Positions 1-7,325 of a stretch of DNA of 20,773 nt are shown in pieces. The notes under the pieces are model-generated. The model was given only the letters and a program-made list of their open reading frames with translations. It searched no databases and was not told the origin of the DNA. The DNA is from Bacteroidales bacterium (GTDB taxonomy: Bacteria; Bacteroidota; Bacteroidia; Bacteroidales; UBA932), in the NCBI GenBank assembly GCA_017551215.1, contig JAFZMA010000110.1:1-20773 (forward strand). The letters are read 5' to 3'. Positions within the stretch are counted from its first letter, which is position 1, and the number at the start of each line of letters is the position of its first letter. The translations under genes and the position numbers were made by a program.

Positions 1-477
1 GCTCTGGCTCAGGGACTTGAAGAGAACACGGAGTTCGATATGCTGCATACCCGCATCCATCAGGTTCAGTATCTGGCAAGTCTGCTGGACGAATACGGCA
101 TTCCTTACCAGAGACCTGCCGGCGGCCACGCCATCTTTGTAGATGCGGACAAGGTGCTCACGGATATTCCAAAGGAAGAGTTCCCGGCACAGACACTTAC
201 ATGCGAACTTTACCTTGAGGCCGGCATCCGTGCCTGTGAAATAGGCTACATGCTGGCAGACAGGGATCCTGTAACCCGCGAGAACCGCTTCGGAGGTCTG
301 GATCTCCTGCGTATGGCTATCCCAAGAAGAGTATACACGGACAACCACATGAAGGTTATCGCCGCCGCCCTCAAGAACGTTTATGACAGGCGCAAGACCA
401 TCACACGCGGTGTTGCCATCGAATGGGAAGCTCCGCTGATGCGCCACTTCACCGTTCAGCTCAAGAGGCTGGGATAA
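1..477 (+). CDS. tnaA: Tryptophanase (tryptophan indole-lyase), C-terminal part
   Basis: The gene is cut by the left edge; an open frame runs from base 1 and its last 158 codons are visible. Tryptophanase is a cytoplasmic PLP enzyme that splits L-tryptophan into indole, pyruvate and ammonia. The visible part is the C-terminal small domain: GGHAIFVDA, then FPAQTLTCELYLEAGIRA and CEIGYMLADRDP, then IPRRVYT, and finally LMRHFTVQLKRL. The AGIRACEIG...RDP block and the His in RHFT near the end (position of E. coli TnaA His463) match tryptophanase. The sister enzyme tyrosine phenol-lyase has a Phe at that His and a different VRSMERG-type block. The PLP lysine lies outside the window. The stop codon abuts the ATG of prmC, so the two are probably cotranscribed. 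Family assignment is firm; enzyme activity is inferred from residues. Confidence 0.93.
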   Translation, partial: ALAQGLEENTEFDMLHTRIHQVQYLASLLDEYGIPYQRPAGGHAIFVDADKVLTDIPKEEFPAQTLTCELYLEAGIRACEIGYMLADRDPVTRENRFGGLDLLRMAIPRRVYTDNHMKVIAAALKNVYDRRKTITRGVAIEWEAPLMRHFTVQLKRLG

Positions 478-1497
478 ATGACTGTAAGAGAGTTCAAAGA
501 CGAGTGCAAGAGAAGATTGTCTCCCTTATACCAGATAGGGGAGATTTCTTCTTTAGCCTCCAGGGCTCTTGAAGATATTTACGGCATCTCCCATACCAGG
601 CAGCTCACATATCCCGAAGAAGAAATCTCTCCAACTGGTTCATTTCAAAAAGATAGCTCCTCCAACATATCATCTGCCGACAAGCCTTGCGTGGCTGTTT
701 CTTTGAAGAGCAAGTGTGCGGCTCCGGAGGAGGTAATTTCCCGTTTGGAAAACGGAGAGCCTATCCAGTATATTGCAGGCTTCGAATACTTCTGTGGAGA
801 AAAGTTCAAGGTGGGCCCTGGCGTCCTTATTCCCCGCCCGGAAACAGAAGAACTCGTCAACCTCATCGCTGAGGAAACCACCTCCTCCTGGAAAGAAAAC
901 CAACAGGCAAGAAGTTCCGCATCTCCGTTCAAGATTTTTGATGTTTGCACGGGCAACGGGTGCATCGCCTGGAGCCTGCACAAACTCCTCTCCGGGCATT
1001 CTTCAAACAAAGAGTCCGAGGATTGTGATTCCTTGTGCAGATCACTGGAATCTTACGGTTGCGACATCTCTGAAACGGCCCTGAAATACGCTAAGAACCA
1101 GCGGTATCTCTACGGGCGCCGCTGGCCGATGTTCTTCCGCTACGATGTCCTGAACGGAGATTTCACTGCCTTGAAATCTTTCATCGGCAAGCTGGATATA
1201 ATCGTCTCAAACCCTCCTTACATCGCTGAGAAAGAAAAGGCGCTGATGCACAAAAATGTGCTGGACTTTGAACCCGCAGAGGCGCTTTTTGTCAGCGATG
1301 GAGACCCGCTTCTTTTCTACCGCAAAATCGCCGGGATGGCGCAGGAGCTTCTCTATCCAGGCGGGAAGCTTTACTTTGAAATCAACCCGTTGTTTGCAGA
1401 GGAACTCAAAGCCCTCCTTCAACAGAAAAACTACCGGGGAATCTGCGTAACAAAAGACATTTCCGGCCGCAACAGATTCATGTCAGCCACCAGGTAG
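478..1497 (+). CDS. prmC: Peptide chain release factor N5-glutamine methyltransferase
   Basis: PrmC (HemK) transfers a methyl group from S-adenosylmethionine to the GGQ glutamine of release factors RF1 and RF2 in the cytoplasm. The family signature is clear: IPRPETEELV at residues 118-127, SAM-binding motif I DVCTGNGCIA at 155-164, and the catalytic NPPY at 245-248 within IIVSNPPYIAEKEK. At 339 residues it is longer than the usual 280 or so. The extra length sits in three Ser/Glu-rich stretches, around residues 47-80, 133-150 and 173-192, which look like surface loops rather than domains. The ATG follows the tryptophanase stop with no gap (TAAATG), so translation is probably coupled. Function confidence is high. 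Confidence 0.95.
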   Translation: MTVREFKDECKRRLSPLYQIGEISSLASRALEDIYGISHTRQLTYPEEEISPTGSFQKDSSSNISSADKPCVAVSLKSKCAAPEEVISRLENGEPIQYIAGFEYFCGEKFKVGPGVLIPRPETEELVNLIAEETTSSWKENQQARSSASPFKIFDVCTGNGCIAWSLHKLLSGHSSNKESEDCDSLCRSLESYGCDISETALKYAKNQRYLYGRRWPMFFRYDVLNGDFTALKSFIGKLDIIVSNPPYIAEKEKALMHKNVLDFEPAEALFVSDGDPLLFYRKIAGMAQELLYPGGKLYFEINPLFAEELKALLQQKNYRGICVTKDISGRNRFMSATR

Positions 1498-1510
1498 CCT
1501 CAATGTAGGT

Positions 1511-1531
1511 GCCCCTAAGGTCATTTTATTT
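1511..1531 (+). repeat. Left copy of a 21-bp inverted repeat pair
   Basis: This 21-base sequence contains AAGGTCATTTTATTT and lies 13 bases after the prmC stop. It matches the reverse complement of 7694-7714 at 20 of 21 positions. Both copies point inward and both lie just after the stop of a core gene (prmC here, the GH77 gene at the other end), next to accessory AT-rich genes. Homology stops sharply on both sides. Confidence 0.75.
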
Positions 1532-1537
1532 AAAGCG

Positions 1538-1558
1538 AATTATTTAATTTGAATAATT
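1538..1558. promoter_or_regulatory. AT-rich palindrome upstream of ATPase promoter
   Basis: AATTATT and AATAATT form a perfect 7-base inverted repeat separated by seven bases. It ends four bases before the putative -33 element of the following promoter, a position that would suit an operator. AT-richness makes a chance palindrome possible. Confidence 0.3.
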
Positions 1559-1562
1559 TAAC

Positions 1563-1593
1563 TTGCATAATCACAAATAATACCTTATATTTG
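1563..1593 (+). promoter_or_regulatory. Bacteroidota-type promoter for the ATPase gene
   Basis: TATATTTG at 1586-1593 fits the TAnnTTTG -7 consensus, and TTGC at 1563-1566 can serve as the -33 element with about 20 bases between them. The ATG follows 21 bases after the -7 box, giving a leader of roughly 14 bases. The gene is therefore probably transcribed separately from prmC. Confidence 0.65.
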
Positions 1594-1614
1594 TATCGTA
1601 ATCTATAACGCAGT

Positions 1615-2811
1615 ATGGCAAAGAAAACACAAATACAGAACCCGTTCTTTACAACATACTCCATTCCGGATGCTTATTTCTGCGACCGTAAAATAGAAAC
1701 AGAAACTCTTCACCGTATGGTTACCAATGGTAATAATGTTGTGCTTATGTCTTCCAGAAGGATGGGAAAATCGGGACTGATATACCATCTCTTCCAACGA
1801 CCGGACATAAAAAAGAACTATTATACTTTTTTCATTGATATTTATGAAACGTCTTCTCTGGAAGAACTTGTACAGAAACTGGGCAAAGAGATAGTAGGGA
1901 AACTTTCTAAAAAGGGATTTGACGCTGTCATGGGTTTTCTCAGGAGCCTGTCTTTTTTGAAGGGTGTGTTTTCCGTGGATCCTTCAACAGGAATGCCGGC
2001 ATTTTCCGTTGGATTGGGAGATATTTCAAGGCCAGATTACACGATAGGGCAAATATTTGATTATTTGGAAAAAGCAGACAAACCATGCATTGTGGCGATA
2101 GACGAATTCCAGAAGATTGCCGACTATCAGCAGAAAAACACGGAAGCTGTTCTAAGGACAAAGATTCAGATGATGAACAACACGTCTTTCATCTTTTCCG
2201 GAAGTGAAAGGTCTGTGCTCTCCCAGATGTTTGCATCTTATTCAAGACCGTTTTATCAGAGTGCATCTTTCATGGGATTGGAAAAGATAGACAGGGAGGT
2301 TTACAAGAAGTTTGCCGTCAAGAACTTTGAAGATTTTGGAAAGAAGATAAATCCGGATGCCGTGGGAGATATGTATGATTTGCTTCAAGGCTATACTTTT
2401 TATCTGCAGCGCACAATGAACGAGTGCTTTTCCCTGCTACCGGAAGAGGAACAATGTGACAGAAAATTCATTTTCAGCACAATAGAGTCCATTTTGGATT
2501 CCAGCGAACACATCTACAAGGATATACTCTCAGGAATTACCCCAAATCAGAGAGCTCTATTAGCATCAATAGCAGAGGTTGGCCTTGCTTCCAACATTAC
2601 ATCAACAGAGTTTGTTCAAAAATATGGGTTAGGCTCTGTAAGTTCCGTCCAGACCGCAGCAAGGGGACTTATAAAGCGTCAACTGATAAGCCGAAATGTA
2701 GATAAGCAATATTATCTTGATGACAAGTTCCTTGAGCTGTACCTTGCCCGTAGTTTCGGTATTTCTCTTGAAATACGTCTTGAGGATAATCACCGCATAA
2801 ACAAGAAATAG
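1615..2811 (+). CDS. Stand-alone STAND-like P-loop ATPase
   Basis: A 398-residue ATP-binding protein of the archaeal/bacterial ATPase_2-like group. The Walker A region is the unusual SSRRMGKS (residues 46-53), typical of this group in place of GxxxxGKS. Walker B with its catalytic acid is CIVAIDEFQKI (158-168), followed by a sensor-like FIFSGSERS (193-200). The C-terminal third (about 290-390) resembles a winged helix and ends with a DDKFLELYLARSFG stretch common in these proteins. Many relatives carry a PD-(D/E)XK nuclease domain at the C terminus; I see none here. The gene has its own promoter and is more AT-rich than prmC and radA, which suggests acquisition. No partner gene is adjacent, so its role is unknown. 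The family call is good; any defence or regulatory role would be a guess. Confidence 0.8.
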   Translation: MAKKTQIQNPFFTTYSIPDAYFCDRKIETETLHRMVTNGNNVVLMSSRRMGKSGLIYHLFQRPDIKKNYYTFFIDIYETSSLEELVQKLGKEIVGKLSKKGFDAVMGFLRSLSFLKGVFSVDPSTGMPAFSVGLGDISRPDYTIGQIFDYLEKADKPCIVAIDEFQKIADYQQKNTEAVLRTKIQMMNNTSFIFSGSERSVLSQMFASYSRPFYQSASFMGLEKIDREVYKKFAVKNFEDFGKKINPDAVGDMYDLLQGYTFYLQRTMNECFSLLPEEEQCDRKFIFSTIESILDSSEHIYKDILSGITPNQRALLASIAEVGLASNITSTEFVQKYGLGSVSSVQTAARGLIKRQLISRNVDKQYYLDDKFLELYLARSFGISLEIRLEDNHRINKK

Positions 2812-2830
2812 TTTTTAATCCGAACTCTCT

Positions 2831-2864
2831 TCTTGAAAGATATCCCGGATTATCTGGAAGCGGC
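2831..2864 (-). repeat. Relic copy of the radA 3' end
   Basis: Read on the minus strand this begins GCCGCTTC and continues with 26 bases that match radA bases 6724-6749 at 24 positions, including the block TCCGGGATATCTT. A seven-base segment present in radA is absent here. In one frame it still reads QIIRDIFQE against QIVRDIFQE in RadA. The last codons and stop of the C26 hydrolase gene lie inside it. Confidence 0.85.
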
Positions 2865-3629
2865 GTATTCCTGCGCCAGCTTCACCAGATGCTGGAAGAT
2901 CGGGAGGAACTGCTTCTTTCCGGCATACACGAATCCTTCCGGATGGAACTGCACGCCGAATGATTTCCCGTCCTCGCTCTCTATGGCTTCTACTATTCCG
3001 TCCGGAGCTTTTGCTGTAACCTTGTAGCCAGGAGCAATGTTCTTGCAAGACTGGTGATGGAAAGAGTTTACGGCAACCTCTTCTTTTCCAAGAAGTTTTG
3101 CCATCAGGGAACCTTTCTCTATAGTTATTGAGTGGCTGCCGTAAGAACGCGGACCGGTCTGGCGGTGCTGAATGGCATCGGGAACCTCAGACGGAATATC
3201 CTGAATCAAGTCTCCACCCATTGCTATGTTCAGGCACTGGACTCCCCTGCAGACACCCAATACCGGAATGCCTTTCTTTACGGCTTTTCTTATGAGTGCA
3301 AGGTCGTATGTATCCCTGTCTGGCACTACAGTTCCAAGAAACGGACTCGGCTCCTGCCCGAAAAGAAGAGGGCTTACATCTTCTCCACCGATCATAAGAA
3401 GACCGTCTATCTTTTCCAGATACTCGTCTATCTCCGCCTCGGAAGTTGTCAGAGGAATGATGAACGGAATACCCCCAGCTTTCCTTACGCTGACAATGTA
3501 TGTCATGCCAGCCTCCACGGTACTTCCGTCTATTGAGCATGATACGCCAATGACCGGCTTCTTCTGGGCACTCAGTCCCAGAGGGACGAGCAGCATCAAA
3601 ACTGCCAATACAAATAAAAATCTTCTCAT
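2850..3629 (-). CDS. Exported C26-family gamma-glutamyl hydrolase-like protein
   Basis: Class I glutamine-amidotransferase-fold hydrolase of peptidase family C26 (PuuD-like). Family members cleave gamma-glutamyl bonds, for example in gamma-glutamyl-GABA. Residues 1-22 form a signal peptide ending LGLSAQ, so the protein is likely periplasmic or secreted, unlike cytoplasmic PuuD. The nucleophile is Cys127 in VLGVCRGVQ; the dyad is completed by His229 and Glu231 in QFHPEG. MIGGEDVSP (79-87) is the usual substrate-side loop. It lies 15 bases after the serine hydrolase stop and is probably cotranscribed with it. Its last residues AASR and stop fall inside a duplicated fragment of the radA 3' end, so its C terminus appears to have been made by recombination. 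The natural substrate is unknown; a cell-wall or dietary gamma-glutamyl peptide is plausible. Confidence 0.88.
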   Translation of the reverse strand: MRRFLFVLAVLMLLVPLGLSAQKKPVIGVSCSIDGSTVEAGMTYIVSVRKAGGIPFIIPLTTSEAEIDEYLEKIDGLLMIGGEDVSPLLFGQEPSPFLGTVVPDRDTYDLALIRKAVKKGIPVLGVCRGVQCLNIAMGGDLIQDIPSEVPDAIQHRQTGPRSYGSHSITIEKGSLMAKLLGKEEVAVNSFHHQSCKNIAPGYKVTAKAPDGIVEAIESEDGKSFGVQFHPEGFVYAGKKQFLPIFQHLVKLAQEYAASR

Positions 3630-3644
3630 ATCGTTTTCTGTTTT

Positions 3645-5297
3645 TTATTTCTTTGTCCAGCCTCCGAAAGCCTTTTCTTCTTTCTCTCCAAACTCCTGGT
3701 CAAAGCCCGTTACCTTTCCGTCTTTCATGTTGAAAGTCAACTCAAAACCATGTCCGTCGCTGCGGAAAACGTATGTTGTTCCGCTCTTGTGCTTGAGCTC
3801 TTTCTTCCACTCTTTCCTGCCCTTGAATTTTGCAGGAATCCGATAAAGTTTTCCTTTCTCGCAGGTTATGATAATGTCTCCAAACGGAGCTTCCTTTGTA
3901 TAGGTTCCGGCAAAGATGCTCTTGTCTGCAACTTCAGGAAATACATCCGGTTTCGGTTTTGCCTTTTGCTCAGCGATGACCTTATCCCTGTAAGAGGTAT
4001 AGTCTTTCCAATATTCTGTGCTATAATCCCTTAGTGGCTCTTTTTCTCCCCTGACAAGGTCTATCACCCTTCTCATAATGGCATAGCGAGGATTTGCGCC
4101 CACCTCGCAGTTAAGCAGTACGCATCCGGCCAGCTTGAGCTCAGGAACAAAGTAGCAGATAGCTGTCACACCCCAGGAAGTTCCTGTGTGGAAATAAAGC
4201 TTGTATCTATTGTTCTGCTCTATAAACCAGCACATTCCGTAGAGGCGCATCATAGTGGAATCCTGGCTTGTAACGGTATAGCCTCTGTGAAGCGGAAGCA
4301 TAGCTTTTCTCGGCATTATGAATGTTGTATCCACAACCTTTCCTGCCTCATCGCGATTAACCACATAGCCATTGTTGCAGTGGAACTGCGCATACTTGAT
4401 AAGATCTTCCACTGTAGAGCAGAGGCTTCCTGCAGGGCCGATAACAGTCAGCCAGTTCAGGGCCTGCTCGTCTCCGTACAGAGGGAGGACCGTTGCCTTG
4501 CCGTCTCCGGAATAAGTCCAGTCGTGAGGAGTAACCACATCCTTTGCCGCTGCAAAACCATCCGCATTCATTGTGGAAGATGTCATTCCCAGAGGCTTGA
4601 AAACTCTTTCACGGATGTTCTCTTCCCAGCTTTTACCCGTATATTTCTCTATGAGTTTTGAGCATACCACAAAGGTTATGTTGTTGTAGTCATAACCGCT
4701 TCGGAAACTGAATCCCGGTTTCAAAAGACCTAGCATCGTATAGGTCTCGTCCCTGTCATAGCCCAGGTTTCCAAAGTATGTTCCAGCCTCATCGACAAGT
4801 CCGGTGGAATGCAGAAGCGCATCCCTTACCAGCATGTTGTTTGTAACGTAATCATCTCCCGGGAACATCCTGAAATCCGGAAGCAGTTTCTTTACCGTAT
4901 CTGTCCACTTGAACTTTCCCTCGTTAACCAGCTGAGCCATAACGGTTGCCGTAAATGACTTTGACACAGAGGCTATCTGGAAAAGAGAGGATGTGTTTAC
5001 AGGTTCTCCCGGCTTGTTCACAACAGGCTTAACTCCCGCCTGGGTGAACTTGCATTCATCATACTTTACTCCGGCAAAGCCAACGCCGTCTGCCGGGCGG
5101 AGTTCCTTTACTCCGTATGACTTCATGAACACAACCTTGTTGTCCACGGAAATGGCAACAGCCGCACCCGGTAGCTGCCAGGTATCCATCACCTGGAGAA
5201 CATATTCGTCAACCTTCTTTGCAAAATCAGAGTCCTGTGCGGAAAGCGGAGCCAGAAAGCCCAGCATCATCGCTGAGAAAAGAAATAAGCGTTTCAT
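3645..5297 (-). CDS. Exported beta-lactamase-fold serine hydrolase with C-terminal DUF3471-like domain
   Basis: A 550-residue serine hydrolase related to class C beta-lactamases and EstB-type esterases. Residues 1-20 are a signal peptide (ending LAPLSAQ). The active-site motifs are SVSK (Ser110, Lys113), YNN (Tyr204, Asn206) and HTG (370-372) in the place of KTG. Residues 60-103 form an insertion before the SxxK motif. The segment from about 460 to the end resembles the DUF3471 beta-domain that follows many of these enzymes. The fold does not imply antibiotic resistance: most members are peptidases, esterases or amidases acting on periplasmic substrates. It is the first gene of an operon with the C26 hydrolase, so the two may process the same secreted peptides. 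It is divergent from radA across an 82-base spacer. Confidence 0.9.
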   Translation of the reverse strand: MKRLFLFSAMMLGFLAPLSAQDSDFAKKVDEYVLQVMDTWQLPGAAVAISVDNKVVFMKSYGVKELRPADGVGFAGVKYDECKFTQAGVKPVVNKPGEPVNTSSLFQIASVSKSFTATVMAQLVNEGKFKWTDTVKKLLPDFRMFPGDDYVTNNMLVRDALLHSTGLVDEAGTYFGNLGYDRDETYTMLGLLKPGFSFRSGYDYNNITFVVCSKLIEKYTGKSWEENIRERVFKPLGMTSSTMNADGFAAAKDVVTPHDWTYSGDGKATVLPLYGDEQALNWLTVIGPAGSLCSTVEDLIKYAQFHCNNGYVVNRDEAGKVVDTTFIMPRKAMLPLHRGYTVTSQDSTMMRLYGMCWFIEQNNRYKLYFHTGTSWGVTAICYFVPELKLAGCVLLNCEVGANPRYAIMRRVIDLVRGEKEPLRDYSTEYWKDYTSYRDKVIAEQKAKPKPDVFPEVADKSIFAGTYTKEAPFGDIIITCEKGKLYRIPAKFKGRKEWKKELKHKSGTTYVFRSDGHGFELTFNMKDGKVTGFDQEFGEKEEKAFGGWTKK

Positions 5298-5323
5298 AAT
5301 CCGATAGGGTTAAAACATCTTTA

Positions 5324-5331
5324 CAAATATA
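5324..5331 (-). promoter_or_regulatory. -7 box for the exported hydrolase operon
   Basis: On the minus strand this reads TATATTTG, a match to TAnnTTTG, 26 bases before the ATG of the serine hydrolase. No good -33 element is evident. It lies only 12 bases from the oppositely directed radA -7 box. Confidence 0.55.
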
Positions 5332-5343
5332 ACTTTTTGGTTG

Positions 5344-5351
5344 TATCTTTG
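5344..5351 (+). promoter_or_regulatory. radA: -7 box for radA
   Basis: TATCTTTG matches TAnnTTTG and precedes the radA ATG by 28 bases. An AAGGGAAG stretch just upstream of the ATG could act as a weak ribosome binding site. The -33 region would overlap the divergent promoter. Confidence 0.55.
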
Positions 5352-5379
5352 AAACACAAATCATCAAGAAGGGAAGATT

Positions 5380-6753
5380 ATGGCAAAGGTCAAGAAAGCG
5401 TATTTCTGCAACAATTGCGGTTATGAGAGTCCAAAATGGCTGGGGCAGTGCCCGAGCTGCGGACAGTGGAACACTATGGTGGAGGAGGTTATAAGCCGCT
5501 CTGAGGGAGGCCCTTCCAAGAGCTTTGCGGCATCCGGGGTGAAAGCAAAGCCGCAAAGGCTCAGCGATATAGATGCCAGTGGCAATGAGGAAAGGATTTC
5601 CTTTGGAAGCCTTGGAGAGCTTGACAGGATTCTCGGGGGTGGAATGGTGAAAGGTTCCCTGGTGCTGATAGGCGGAGAACCCGGTATCGGAAAGTCCACG
5701 CTCAGCCTGCAGATACCGCTTTCCAATCCTAACCTTAAAACTCTCTATGTATCAGGAGAGGAGAGCGCACGCCAGATTAAGATGAGGGCGGAAAGGCTCG
5801 GCGGAATTCACGAGAATTGCTACATACTTCCGGAAACGTCTCTGGACAACATAATTGAACAGGCAAATAGCATCAAGCCTCAACTGATGATAATAGATTC
5901 CATACAGACCATTTTCTCTGCGGCCGTGGAATCTTCCGCCGGAAGTGTGTCCCAGGTTAAAGAATGTGCTGTGTCTTTGCTGAGGTTTGCAAAGGAGAGC
6001 AATACTCCGGTAATCATAATCGGACATATAACAAAGGACGGAACCATTGCCGGCCCTAAAGTGCTGGAGCATATTGTGGATGTGGTGCTGCAGTTTGAAG
6101 GAGACACAAGACATTCTTTCCGTATCCTCAGAAGCATCAAGAACCGCTTTGGCGCATCTGCGGAACTTGCTGTGTATGAGATGACCGGAACCGGCCTGAG
6201 AGAAGTCCTCAACCCGAGCGAGATGTTCATCTCAACACACGAGGAGAGTCTTAGCGGAAGCGCCGTTGCCGCAATGCTGGACGGAACCCGCCCTTTCCTT
6301 ATCGAGGTGCAGGCACTTGTATCAACAGCCGCCTACGGAACTCCTCAGCGCTCTGCTACCGGCTTTGACGTAAGAAGACTTAACATGCTGCTTGCAGTTC
6401 TGGAAAAGAGAGTGGGCTTCAAGATCGGGGCCAAGGACGTGTTCCTGAATATAGCCGGAGGCATAAAGGTTGCAGACCCGGCCTGTGATCTTGCAATCAT
6501 AATGAGCATCCTCTCTTCCAACTTTGATGTTGCTGTAAACCAGAAATATACCTTTGCGGCAGAAGTGGGCCTGAGCGGAGAAATCCGCCCTGTTTCCCAG
6601 ATAGAAAGGCGCATCGCCGAGGCAGAAAAACTCGGATTTGAGAGAATCTACATCTCCTCCTATAGCCAGAAAGAAGAAAAGCAGCACAGAAAGATCAAGG
6701 TCATCCGTGCCGCTTCAATTCCGCAGATAGTCCGGGATATCTTCCAAGAGTAA
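5380..6753 (+). CDS. radA: DNA repair protein RadA (Sms)
   Basis: RadA is a RecA-related, DnaB-like helicase that promotes branch migration of recombination intermediates. All parts are present in 457 residues: a four-cysteine zinc finger (Cys10, 13, 24, 27), Walker A GEPGIGKST (99-107), LMIIDSIQT as Walker B (169-177), the RadA-specific KNRFG (254-258), and a C-terminal Lon-like domain beginning around residue 290. Length and motifs are normal, so it should be functional. It is single-cistron as far as can be seen: divergent from the hydrolase operon and followed by a separate promoter for the toxin-antitoxin pair. Its last codons are duplicated in inverted orientation at 2831-2864. Confidence 0.97.
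   Translation: MAKVKKAYFCNNCGYESPKWLGQCPSCGQWNTMVEEVISRSEGGPSKSFAASGVKAKPQRLSDIDASGNEERISFGSLGELDRILGGGMVKGSLVLIGGEPGIGKSTLSLQIPLSNPNLKTLYVSGEESARQIKMRAERLGGIHENCYILPETSLDNIIEQANSIKPQLMIIDSIQTIFSAAVESSAGSVSQVKECAVSLLRFAKESNTPVIIIGHITKDGTIAGPKVLEHIVDVVLQFEGDTRHSFRILRSIKNRFGASAELAVYEMTGTGLREVLNPSEMFISTHEESLSGSAVAAMLDGTRPFLIEVQALVSTAAYGTPQRSATGFDVRRLNMLLAVLEKRVGFKIGAKDVFLNIAGGIKVADPACDLAIIMSILSSNFDVAVNQKYTFAAEVGLSGEIRPVSQIERRIAEAEKLGFERIYISSYSQKEEKQHRKIKVIRAASIPQIVRDIFQE
6709..6749 (+). repeat. radA 3' end, parent copy of the inverted duplication
   Basis: GCCGCTTC (6709-6716), a seven-base segment, then 26 bases (6724-6749) matching the minus strand of 2831-2856 at 24 positions. The two copies are inverted and bracket the C26, serine hydrolase and radA genes. 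Confidence 0.85.
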
Positions 6754-6759
6754 AATCAA

Positions 6760-6806
6760 AAAGTTTATCTCTAAAGTTTACTATATGTGAAACTTTTATA
6801 TCTTTG
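6760..6806 (+). promoter_or_regulatory. Promoter and operator-like repeats of the toxin-antitoxin operon
   Basis: TATCTTTG at 6799-6806 fits the -7 consensus and ends 15 bases before the chosen ATG. Upstream lie two direct copies of AAAGTTTA (6760-6767, 6773-6780) and an inverted AAACTTT (6790-6796) next to the -7 box; the last two make a 7-base inverted repeat with a ten-base spacer. This suits autorepression by the HTH domain of the first gene. Confidence 0.6.
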
Positions 6807-6821
6807 CGAAAAAGATATGAT

Positions 6822-7325
6822 ATGAAGAATAAATATAGTTTTCTTAAGGATTTGAGAAAAAGCCGAGGCATGACACAGACCCAGGTCGGATATTTGGCGG
6901 GAATGGGTAAAGCTCAGATTTCAAGGATGGAACGGGGCTCTTTGGGCAGTATAGAAACTATTTCTAGAGTCTTGGATGCTTTGGGCTATAAGCCTATAAT
7001 TGATTTTCAGGATACAAGACGGTCAGATGGCTTGGATACCGAGACTCTTCTATCTATATTAAAAGTTTACTATACAAACAACGCTATAGATCTGGGAATT
7101 GAAAATCTGGGACTTTTCGGTAGTTTTGCCAGGGGGGAACAGACAGATAAAAGTGATATTGATATTCTTATAACTCTCAAAAAACCAAGCCTTTTCCTTT
7201 ATGGCAGAATTAAGAATCAACTGGAATCTGTCTTAAAGAGAAAAGTGGATTTGGTGTCTTCAAAATCCCGTTTGAACGAGTCTTTTAAAAGACAACTGGA
7301 AAAGGAGGTTATTTATGTTTCCTGA
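6822..7325 (+). CDS. mntA: HTH-nucleotidyltransferase fusion antitoxin (MntA-like)
   Basis: A 167-residue protein in two parts. Residues 5-57 are an XRE-type helix-turn-helix (LRKSRGMTQTQVGYLAG, then QISRMERG). Residues 85-167 are a minimal nucleotidyltransferase with the exact GSx10DxD motif (Gly100-Ser101, Asp112, Asp114) and a third acidic residue near Asp143 in KVDLV. MntA antitoxins transfer AMP to a tyrosine of the HepT toxin and so silence it; the HTH probably adds transcriptional autoregulation. A TTG-initiated longer frame from 6804 is rejected because it would begin inside the -7 box. The 3' end overlaps the next gene by 11 bases. The gene is visibly AT-rich against radA, which fits lateral transfer. 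Confidence 0.85.
   Translation: MKNKYSFLKDLRKSRGMTQTQVGYLAGMGKAQISRMERGSLGSIETISRVLDALGYKPIIDFQDTRRSDGLDTETLLSILKVYYTNNAIDLGIENLGLFGSFARGEQTDKSDIDILITLKKPSLFLYGRIKNQLESVLKRKVDLVSSKSRLNESFKRQLEKEVIYVS
7062..7074 (+). repeat. Second copy of the operator 13-mer inside the antitoxin gene
   Basis: AAAGTTTACTATA here is an exact copy of 6773-6785 in the promoter. It lies in the linker between the HTH and nucleotidyltransferase coding regions. It may be a secondary binding site or a chance AT-rich match. Confidence 0.4.

Noticed and set aside
1..477. Tyrosine phenol-lyase instead of tryptophanase
   Set aside because: The His in RHFT and the AGIRACEIG block are tryptophanase features; tyrosine phenol-lyase has Phe and a VRSMERG-type block there.
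3226..3846. 206-codon open frame on the plus strand opposite the exported hydrolases
   Set aside because: It spans two well-supported minus-strand genes and their junction, with no recognisable domain.
3645..5297. Antibiotic-resistance beta-lactamase
   Set aside because: HTG replaces KTG, and the DUF3471-like tail and length fit the general serine hydrolase group rather than AmpC enzymes.
6804..6821. TTG start extending the HTH-nucleotidyltransferase protein by six residues
   Set aside because: The TTG is part of the TATCTTTG -7 box, so it would not be transcribed; ATG 6822 starts a normal HTH protein.
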